From Zygnema circumcarinatum (Eukaryota > Streptophyta > Zygnematophyceae > Zygnematales > Zygnemataceae): 64,000 bases of DNA. The notes beneath the pieces are model-generated. The model was not told the DNA's origin, ran no database searches, and worked only from the letters and a program-made list of their open reading frames with translations. The DNA is taken from contig CM074806.1 in assembly GCA_037447605.1 (NCBI GenBank), forward strand, positions 2,833,400 to 2,897,399. The letters are read 5' to 3'. The stretch's first letter is position 1. The number at the start of each line of letters is the position of its first letter. Made by a program: the position numbers and the translations under genes. Positions 12,897-23,200 of this stretch are shown piece after piece.

Positions 12897-13904
12897 GGCG
12901 GCGGAGGAGGCGGCGGCGCTCGCTCGCAGCGCCTGCAGTAGGTCTTAAAGCCTTGCCGCTAGGGGCACTCCGACACATGCTGCGCAGTTCAGTAAAAACG
13001 TGACCTGCACATGGAACTTTACCATAGACAAGGAGCCTCCCGTTCCGGGCAGCCTTCAACATATCGATTTTATGCCGATATCTATACGATATCAAGCGAT
13101 ATGTGACAAGGTAGCCGATACGCGCAATCTATCCGCATCCGGTTCCTGCCCCTCCTGCTGCCACGTCGCATGCAATCCCTTCCCACGGCCAATCAGGTGC
13201 TCGAGATGGATGACGTGGCGCCCTCTGCTTCCAGGCGAGATCCTCTCCGGGTTGCGTGGCCCAGACTTGGAAACATTTTCCGTAGCGCTGTCCGGAATTT
13301 CCATCGGTTTTAAAAAAGCTAGCCTCGAAATCCCTGCGGGAAGGAAGGGGACCCGACAGGAGGAAGTCAAAACTCCGTCAAGGCAGAAGCGATATAGCAG
13401 TTCCGCCACACCAGCGCGGGGTAGTAAGAATGATGGACACACAACCATACTCATTTTAAAATACCATTTATTTCATGATTGACCAATCTCTCATCACGCG
13501 GTTTCTTGCCTCGTCAGCACTGAACTCCGCTGCTGTCCGTACGATGCCTCCAAGAAAGCAGGACAACCGCACCTGAACCGGACAAAAGCATACCCCAAAA
13601 CGACAAATATGTAAGGGACAAAACAACCTGTCCAATCGGATGGCGTCAGCATCGCCACGTGCCGTCCACGGCCCGTCCAAGTCGCAGTCTCCCTCGCTCG
13701 CGCCAAACCCTCCGTACTTGCCGTACTGCTTTCATACGGCACCGTACCGGCTCGGCCGCCCTTTGGGCTTCGTCCCTCTCCTCCGTACGGCAGCGCGTGC
13801 GGTGCCGTACAGGGCGCGGCCCTGGAGAGGGTCCGATGGCGGGCGGGTGACGGCGGGAGAGAGGTGGACGGCCGCGGGCACCAAGGGGCGGGGAGGGAGA
13901 GGGG

Positions 13905-14105
13905 AGGGATAGGCGGGGGAGAGGGGAGGGAGAGGGGAGGGAGAGGGGAGGGAGAGGGGGGAAGGGAAGGGGAGTCNNNNNNNNNNAGGGGAGGGAGAGG
14001 GGAGGGAGAGGGGGGAAGGGAAGGGGAGTCGGGAGGGAGAGAGGGAGGGAGAGAGGGAGGGAGAGGAGGGAGGGGAGGGAGAGGGGGGGGAGGGGAGGGA
14101 GAGGG
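13905..14105 (+). repeat. GGGAGAGG-type purine tandem tract
   Basis: About 200 bp of almost pure A/G built from GGGAGAGG and GGGAGGGA units, interrupted by ten Ns. It ends about 15 bases before the start codon of the lectin-protease gene, so it would lie in the proximal promoter or 5' leader. Its true length is unknown because of the gap. Confidence 0.85.
13977..13986. other. Assembly gap (10 Ns)
   Basis: Ten Ns interrupt the purine tract. The 44 bases before the gap (13933-13976) and the 44 bases after it (13987-14030) are identical, ending GGGGAGTC on both sides. This suggests an unmerged overlap in assembly or a collapsed tandem repeat. Confidence 0.97.
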
Positions 14106-14120
14106 TGGGCGGGTGGGAGG

Positions 14121-14205
14121 ATGCGAGCGCAGGCCCACGGGCGGTGGCGGGGCGGGGCGCTGGCAGCGGCCGTGCTGCGGCTGCTCGTCGGGGCGGTAGC
14201 CGCTG
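14121..14205 (+). other. Signal-peptide exon of the lectin-protease gene
   Basis: The 28 codons read [12 protein letters not shown] followed by a hydrophobic Ala/Leu/Val stretch ending GAVAA, then a GTGAGC donor in phase 1. This matches the phase-1 acceptor of the first lectin exon. A signal peptide is expected before cysteine-rich lectin, EGF and LysM modules, and none of the later exons supplies one. Confidence 0.6.
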
Positions 14206-17200
14206 GTGAGCGCCGACTCCTCACTCCGGAGCCAGCACTCTGACGCGCTGCTCCAAAGTCGCGGGATGTCGTCGAGGGCTGAGGGCTTCCAGGGCTGAGA
14301 AAATGAGCATTGTGGCACTGGGAAGGAAGGCACGGAGTGCGGAACGTGCTCACTGGCGTCCCTGTGGGCTGTGGGATGCGTTCCGCGCTGCCTGCGTCCG
14401 ATTAGAGCAGGCCGTTTGGGATGTGCCGCGTGGCAAGGGAGCATGGCGCACCGCGTGTGCCTTTCCCTGCCATATTCTCACCATGGCACATGCCCAGCCA
14501 AGCCAGTGGTATTCGAGGAGTGCGCTGTTCAGGCTTTAAAGCTGTTCCATTACCCCGTGATGGCTTTGGCTTGCTTCAACCTCAATATCTACCAAACATA
14601 GTCAGATGCAACCATTACTAGAAAGCCATCACTTGTACAGGCCAAGAAAGTGGACATCCTCCTTTTCCGTTGCTCGTCACCCATACCTTCCACGCACAAT
14701 ACTTCAAAAAGTAACACTGTTCGTAAGAATTTTCTTAATCAGAATTCATCTATCTATAATCATTATTCCTCCATACTGATCACACTTCTGACCTTTTGGA
14801 CTCCACCTAGGTCAAATTGCAAAGCATCATCTACACATTCAAAGCAGTGCCGACAAAGACTTCCAAACCACCTTCCGCTCGCCAACCCTAAGCATGCAAA
14901 TTTCAATCTCCCAGCAAACAAAGCGACCTGCACCTCTTCCCTTCTCCACCCTTCAGTTGAACTGACCAACTGAACCGCGGATTCCAGAGCTGAAACACAA
15001 CAACTTTACATTGTTCAAATGTTGATATCTGCATTGCGCAGAGTGGAATTTCAACAGCTTTGATCCCAGTCCCGACCTCCTTCTTGGCAAAGCCACATAT
15101 ACCGATGGCCTCCTCCAGCTGACCAACGCGTGGGACAGTCAGCCTCAACTGCAGACGAGCGCAGCACTGCTGAGCAGCCCTGTCGAGCTCATCAAGGACC
15201 AGGGCACCGCCTGCACTGCCGCTTCTTTCACATCTGCCTTCTCCTTCCAGTTTGCAGATGCCTACGGATTCCAAGATTGGGGTTCAGGCATAACCTTTGC
15301 GATAATCGGGTCAAATGCCAATCCCACTATGTTGACGGATGGCACAGCAGGTCGCCTCGGATACTTTTACTCCGGAACGAACCGGCCTGGCAGCCTGGCT
15401 GTTGAGTTCGATGTGCATCAAGATCTGGAGTATGGCGACCCGGACAGGAACCATGTCGGACTCGACATGGCGTTCTCGACCCGTTCCCTCATCACTGCTC
15501 CTGCTGACCCTATCGTTCTGGCGGACGGCTCCGTTGTGTATGTGTGGATTGAGTACGAGGGCGGCTCAGAGCTTACTTTGAGCGTGTACGTGAGTGCGAG
15601 CAGCATGCGTCCCTCCGAGCCCCTTCTGAAAGCAGTGGTTGACATGTGCGCCGTTCTGCGGCCCGCCGGCTGCACGACCTGCTCTAATGTGACATCAGCG
15701 TATGTCGGGTTCACAGCAAGCACTGGAGACGGTGAAGAGTATGAGACGCAGAATATCCTGAGCTGGAACTTTCTTGTGAAGCCCATTCCAACAGGTGGCC
15801 TCATTTTACCAAGGGCTCAAAGTTGTGCTCTCTATACTTCTCTCTCTGCCTTCTCCCTCTTTCTCTCCTTCTCCTCTGCTTCCTCTACCTCCCCCTCTGT
15901 TCCTCTCTTCCATTCTTCTCCTTCTTTCCGGCTTTTTCTCTCCCTCCTTTGCCCTTTTTCTCTCTCCGACCCTCCTCCTTTGGCCCCCTCCCCTCCCCCC
16001 TATCCTCTCGCCCCAAGCCTCCTCGATCTTCTCTCTGCATTCCTTTCCCTCCCCTTCCCACCCCTCACCGCTCCCCCACCCCCCTCCTCCATCCTTTCCC
16101 TACACCCCTTCTTTCCCGATGTTTTCTCACTCGCTCTTCCTTTTGGCTCATCCTTTTTTTTCCTTTTTCCTTTTTTCCTTTTTTTTTCCTTTTTCCTTTT
16201 TTTTCTCCTTTTGCTTCCCATAGTGGCATAAGAATTGTGCTCGAGGTTATGGACCGCCCGTGTGGTCCTATTCAATGAGTGTGCTAGAAAAAACTCACTT
16301 TCGCCTTACTCCTTAGTGAGTCTTCAGGTAGACTTTATGGGCCTATGACGAGGTGGTAAGACACGCTTTCCAAAAGCAGGAACACAGGTTCAAGAGGTTA
16401 TAGTCACTTAATGGGCCAGCAAGTGAACCGTTCTGTTATTATAGAAATCTGTACATCCTGAAGCAATGAACGGATAAAAGACCTTCATGGCTTCTTTGTT
16501 TAACTCCGCCATGCGTTTCTCCGTTCTCGTGCCATGTGGCCTGCAGACTAAACTGATGTTCTCTTACATTTCCTCAATTGTTTCCTGCCAACTGTGAACG
16601 TGGATGTGCAGTGTGGATGTTCGATAGTTTCAATCCTGAACCAGATGTGCTGTTGGGTAGAGCGGTGTACCGCCCAACCTCACCTCCAACCTTGCAACTT
16701 ACCGACTCGATCGAGAACTTCCAAACAGCACAAGCGCTATATCAACAACCTGTCCTTCTGCTGCAGAACAATGGGCCGAAATGCTTTCCCTTATCATTCA
16801 CCTCCACCTTCTCGTTCCAATTTGTAGACGGATATGGCTTCTCAGACTGGGGATCCGGAATGACCTTCATTGTGGTTGCATCTAATGCCAACTTAAGCAT
16901 GTTGGACGGGGGTTCGGGAGGACGCATCGGTTACTTCTACCTGTCACAATCAGAGCGGCCGGGATCAATGGCAGTCGAGTTTGATGTGCATCAAGATGCA
17001 GAATTCATTGACCCAGACAGCAACCACGTGGGCCTAAATGTCGCTTTCTCCCCAAGGTCCAACGTCACTGCTTCTGCTGATCCAATCCAACTTGCAGACT
17101 CCGCTGTGAAGTATGCATGGGTCACCTATGATGGGCCCTCTCTCACACTGAAGGTGTACGTCAGCATGGCCAGCTCTCGCCCTTCAGCGCCTCTGCTGAC

Positions 17201-20200
17201 TGCGCACGTGGACACGTGTGCTGTCCTGCGCCCCCCTGGCTGCACAAGCTGCGCAACAGTGACGTCAGCATATGTGGGCTTCACAGCGAGCACGGGGGGG
17301 GGGGAGGAATATGAAGCACATAACGTTCGAAGTTGGGAGTTTGCCACCAAATCATTCTTTCGAGGTAAACTCGGTCGGACCTTGTAGAAATCTCTCCGCG
17401 ATGTGATCCTGCTCGCACTGCTTCTACTGTTACTAGGAATTGGGCGGGGTCGCTCAGTGTTCTAAAATATTTGGAACTCGAAACTCTCGTTCTGGAGGGA
17501 TGCAAATGGTGCCTAAGGCTAGAGCACAACAGCACAGTGAATCTTGCACTTAAGGTATAACAGTTAGTGAACCAGATGAGAAGCAAAAGTGAAAAGAACA
17601 TGAAGGCAAAGAACTAAAATTGAAATGTTTTACTATGGGAAGTGGGATGTCGGGGACCTTTCCTACCAGTCCAAGTCGAAGTTTGAACTGACTCACAGAC
17701 TCTAGTTTGGGCCCTCCGGTGCTCCTGCAGACTACGCACCTCCTTCCCCTCCCTCTCCCCCTCCTCCACCCCCAAACCCACCTCCTCCTCGTCCACCACC
17801 CCCCCCACGCCCTCCTCGGCCTCGTCCCCCTCCTCCTCCTCGACCCCCTCCATCTCCTCCCCCACCTCGGTCCCCCCCTCCTCGCCCACCTCCCTTACCA
17901 CCTCCCCCTCGCCCTCCTCCCTTCCCACCTCCTCCCCGCCCACCTCCTCGCCCGCCCCCTCCCTCGCCTCCTCCTCCCTCTCCCCCTCCCCCCCGACCTC
18001 CTCCTCCTCGCCCGCCCCCACCCTCGCCTCCCCCTCCCTCTCCCCCTCCCCCTCGACCTCCTCCTCCTCGCCCACCCCCTCCCTCGCCTCCCCCTCCCTC
18101 TCCCCCTCCCCCTCGACCTCCTCCTCCTCGCCCCCCTCCCACTCCTCCTCCCCCTAACCCCCCCCCAAAGAGCCCTCCTCCTCGTCCCCCCCCTCGCCCC
18201 CCACCTCGCCCGCCCCCTCCCTCTCCACCTCCAAATCCACCGCCCGTGCCTCCACCTCCAAGTCCGCCTCCCCCTCCACCAGGTCCGATCTCCACCTTGA
18301 TGTGAAATCTGTGGTCTTCCTTGGGATTGGACCGGGGGATTGGGTCACGCTAGGGGACAGCTAGTTGGACTATCATTCACATCCCACGGAAGTTTTTAGT
18401 CCAACTATCGTAGTCTATGCCAAGCTTCAGTTTCAATAAGTCAATGTGGTCATCTCTGAAGCATTGTAGCCTGAATCTTTGGCCCAAATTTGAATGTTAC
18501 TGACAATGTTCAATTACTTTGCAGTATGGACATTCGATGGGTTTTCCCCCCGACCAGACCTACTTCTTGGAAGAGCTGAGTACACCGCCACCGGCTCCCT
18601 GCATCTGACTAATCAAGAAGATCCCCGGTACAATCAGACGGGTTTAGCGCTTGTTGGAACCCCAATTCCACTCTTGGAAGACTCTTCAACAGGCGGCTGC
18701 AAGGCTGCCTCCTTCAGCACGCGATTTTCTTTTCTATTTTTCGATGGGTACGGCTATGCCGATTGGGGTTCAGGAATAACGTTCGCCATTATTGGCTCCA
18801 ATGCCGCGCCCTTGCTGCTGACCCAGGGTGTTGCAGGAAGCATTGGCTACGCTTACGCTTCACAGACGGAGCGGCCTGGCAGCATTGCAGTTGAGTTTGA
18901 TGTGCATCAGGATGCAGAAGTCAGAGACCCGGACCGGAATCATGTGGGGCTCAACATGGGCTTCTCAGCAGCCTCCATACTGACAGCTCCTGCCGACCCC
19001 ATTGTTCTGGCCGATGCCATGGTGAAGTACGCCTGGATTGAGTATAACGGCAGCACCAAAACGTTGTCCGTGTACTTGAGCATCACTCCCACCCTCCCTT
19101 GGACTCCTCTTCTCACTGCAGTTGTCGACTTGTGTGCCGTTCTGCGGCCTGCATCGTGCAACAGCTGCGCCCAAGTGACTGCCGCGTATGTCGGGTTCAC
19201 GTCGAGCACTGGCGATGGAGAGGTGTATGAGACACATGACATTTTGAGCTGGAATTTCACAAGCTCACCTGTTGCGGCCAGTATGTTTATCCATGCACTC
19301 CAAATTACCCCCCTTTCGCCTTGAATGTTGTACACTCGTTTGCAGCACTTGGAGATTCCTTGTTGTGCCCTTCGCATGAAACTAGTCTTTAAGGCCATTG
19401 GATCGAGTTTTCCATCTGAATGTTTCGAACTTCAACATCTTCGAGTACGCATGAAACTGTCCCCCAACCTCATTCATTGAGTATGTGTGTTTTGGTCGCT
19501 TCATCAGGTCGGTTCCCCTCGCCGCCTCCTCCCACCGTTAGGCGTCCACCTCCACCACCTCCTCCACCTCCTTCAGGTATGACATTTCTTGCGGCAGCCT
19601 CGAAAGGGAAAAGGTCCCTTTGAAGTTAAATGTCCAAGAAAGCTTTTCTACATATGTTAATCAAGTGCGCGTGCTCGCTGATTTTTCAGGCTCGCAAGGC
19701 ACAGGATTAGGGTTGCGCCCTACCACTCTGCCAAATTTGAACAAGTACTTCCGGTACATCAGTTCCGGCCTAAAAAACTCTCAAGATCAGAAGCAATCAT
19801 GGTCCGGCACTACTTATTGGGATTGGTCAAAGCAGCCTCCAGTTGTGCAACCAATCAAGAACCAGGGAGGATGCTGTATGCAAACTCTCCATCTGCCCTC
19901 TTTAACATCCACTTTTTTCAAGATTTTGTAAAAAGTAACCAAAATTCAATATGTTTCTCCTGCCCATAACCAGTCCCTAAAAAAAACCCTCGCTTGCTTC
20001 AGTCGCAGCCCCCGTATCGACGATGTGTTTATGACATCGTATTAATGCTCTATTGATTGGCCCACCATCTGCTGCCCCCCGCAGCCACGTGCTGGATATA
20101 CTCGAGCGTGGCTGCCGTTGAGAGCGCGCTGTACATCGCCAGTGGCAAGCGGCAGCCCGCGGCGGCCCTCTCCGAGGCCCACGTGCTCGCCTGCTCCCCC

Positions 20201-23200
20201 GCCAACCGCTCGTGCGCGGCGGGGGGGTGGCCCACGGAAACCCTCGACTTCGCGGCCTCGTCCGGCCTCGTCAGCGCGAGCGCGTACGCCTCCGCGCCGC
20301 AGTGCATGCCGCCGCCGGTAACGATGGGGCCGACCGATGGATGCCTGCGTCGGGGGGGGAAGGCCATGGGGATGCGCAGCATCATAGGCGCATTGGATGC
20401 TTGATGGCATGATGGCGTGGTCGTTTGCGACAGAGGGGGGGGGTTGGTTTCTGCGTAGTGTGATAGTGTGCGCATGCTGTGGGTTCTGATTATGGACGGA
20501 AGAGAGAGAGGGCGCAGGTGAGCGGTGTGGCGCGAATATCGAAATATGAGCTGGTGAATGTGAACGATTGGCTGGGGATCTGGCTAGCTTTACAGCAGCA
20601 GCCAGTCATTGTCAACATTGAGGCCACCTCCCCATCCTTTATCAGCTACAAGCAGGTGAAAATTCAAAGCTTTGTTTCGATATTCATTCTTGCAACCGCT
20701 GGACTAGCAAGGCATAGTGGGCATTTGTGTTTGTTGATCCCACCTTTATTGATGTGACAACGTGCTGTGGCTCTTGTGTGTGTGAAAGAGACGGAGGGAG
20801 AGTGCTCACCCTTGCTGAAAGTGCTACAAACTGGGGATCCCAATTTGATGTGATGCTGTATCCACCTTGCAGGGAATCTACAGCGACGAAAACTGCTTTT
20901 CCAATGGATTAGACCACTCCGTTGTTTTGGTGGGCTATGACTTCCTGACTCCTAACCCATACTGGATCATTCGAAACTCGTGGGGACCCTCATGGGGAGA
21001 AAATGGCTACATGAGAATGAAGATCGAAGATGGTCCTGGCATTTGCGGCATCAACACGCTTCCCGCCATCATTCCCATAGTGAAATTTCCAGGTCTGTGC
21101 GCAATGGTGAAAACTTGCCCCATCATATCAGCACTGCCGATGTCTATCCAGTCCCTTTACTATTCACAAAGCACCTGCGTCTCTCGCATGAAGCGTCGAC
21201 TGTTGGCTGTTCCCAGAGAGAGCAGAAGGTAAACATGAGAAGGAACTGCTGCGCTGTGCAGACACCGACCCCTGCAATACGAACAACTACGCAGTTGCCA
21301 GCAACAACTTTGGCAGCGGCGATCCCGGTTCCATGAACCCCTGTGGGGGAGGCGTGTGCACTGCTGCAGGCGGCACCAACCTTTGTCTCTGCAAAGCTCC
21401 GGAGTTTGTCGCTGTCAACAACACGGACGGCTCGCAGACATGCGCCCCAGGTCAGTTTCTCAGTGTAGTCTTGAAGCTGGTCTTCAGCCATGGCTGCCTC
21501 TGCTGCGGAGGTGGTAGTGATGGGCGCACGTGGGTGTGAGCAGCGGACCCCTGCTCCTTCTACTTAGAGAATCCGTGCGGAGTCGGCGTCTGCGCCAATT
21601 CCGGCATACAGATCGGAACCTACTCGTGCATTTGCCCTTTGGGATACGCTGCGGACATTGTTGATGAAACCCTCACTTGCGTGCCAGGTATGCTGCCTGC
21701 AGCTCTGGAATTACCCACTTGCATTTTGTCCGTATTTTGTTGAAGGAGAATGTCCTAGATAGCGTACACAGGCGAGGGGGGGATATTCCAAGAATTTATT
21801 CAGCTGAATGCCGCGTGTTTTTACTGGCGTCTGTTAAATGCAATTGACCGTCAATCTCCAAAAACATTAGCCACTTGCATTGCAGTATCCCCTGCTCTTA
21901 GTCTGTCACTGTAGTTGCTACGCTCTGTGGAAAAGCTCCTAAATCGTAGGTTTGGTGAAGGGTTCGACCCTGCCGGTTCGATGGGGCGTGTATAACTTTA
22001 GCTTTAACTTTGTGTCTGCTGCTTGGTCGGGGTCGGCGAGACATTGTGCCGGGCTTGTATGGGGTCAATGAAGAAAGGTCAATCGGTATTCAAAGGGATG
22101 CCGATTCAGATGTATTTATTCACAGCGCATGACGTCATGTAGTTGGGTGACCTTCAGTGCAAATGGAGCGAACTACACATTCATTTTCTGTTTGGAACTA
22201 TATTTCAAGTAGTAAACTTTGTCACCTTGCTTCGGCTTTTGATTTTGCTGAAATGTTTGGAGAGCTGCATCAGTTTCCCAGCAAGGAGTGGGCCGGTGAC
22301 AGTCTCTCCACCCTTTCTAAGCATGCAGTGTTTGCCAATTGAGATGATTAAGTATCAAACAGGTGCCGCCCATTCGAGATGAGAGAGGCGATCTCTAAAC
22401 CGAAGTTTCGCAAGACAAATGAATCGAGTTGGTCACGCATTGATCTTGATGTTGATCGTGTTCTATCTTGACCCTGAATCCGGTCACATTTCCGGAAATT
22501 TAACTCTAGACAAACTTCCTGGCGGTTCTATGCAGCTGCTGTTGTCACAGGCCAGCTCCAGTACGTTGTGCCCGCAACCGTCAACCTTCAGTGTGCTGAT
22601 GTGGCTAACTTGTATGGGATTTCTCTCAGCGTATTCATAAATCAAAACCGGGTAAACTTCTTTCTAGCTTGGTGTGTCAACTAGAACCGATTGGTCAACT
22701 GCAGTTTCATAGATCAAATTCCCACTTATCAGGCTTTTGGAAGCTAGCTTGGTAGCATACCTTGGCATGCTCTTGGAGGTACAAAATGGTGGATTGTGTT
22801 CCAATGTCTGATTCTAATGCCGTGGACTATCGCAGAATATCAGTTGTGGCAACCCTATTGCTAGTGGGACAATCGTGAACGTAACGAGTGCACGGAACTG
22901 CTCTGTGGTGTACATAACTGAAAAGGTCAGACATTCATTACGAGCTTGCTGAGCCTTCAGCTTTTCTACATGCAGTATGCACTGTGTTTGACCTAAAAAA
23001 ACGGTAGAGAGAGCTGTGAGAGGTGGGAAAGTTCAGACAAGCCAACTGGTTTCGAAACACTAGTCAATTTGAACATGCCCCCACAAGGGCCTGTTATCTA
23101 GAGGCTTGCACGGGCTAATGGTATCAACGTGTGTTCTGTATTCCAGAATGATACCTGCGAGACAGTTCGGAAGAAGTTCAACCTCACTCAGCTCGCGGGG

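Larger units (their letters stand above)
12897..14120. promoter_or_regulatory. Divergent promoter region between NFU and lectin-protease genes
   Basis: About 1.2 kb separates two divergent start codons. It holds a cluster of GATATC/CGATAT motifs (13055-13130), GTAC-core motifs including one CCGTACGG palindrome at 13783-13790, and a 200-bp purine tract with an assembly gap just before the plus-strand start. GTAC is the core recognised by plant SBP-domain factors; that link is inference. No gene is seen. Confidence 0.45.

Noticed and set aside
16335..16410. tRNA-like segment (CTATGAC...GTTATAG ends, GGTTCAAGAGG B-box-like) in an intron of the lectin-protease gene
   Set aside because: The 7-bp outer stem pairs, but no 5-bp T-stem can be formed and the D and anticodon arms are poor; at most a relic.
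17732..18295. 187-residue open Gly-rich frame on the minus strand
   Set aside because: It is the complement of the CCTCCC proline-codon repeat; the plus-strand reading fits the splice phases of the gene.
21930..22000. GGTTCGACCCTGCC and GGTTCGATGG B-box-like motifs suggesting a tRNA or SINE head
   Set aside because: No matching A-box at the right distance and no cloverleaf; a single locus is not enough to call a SINE.
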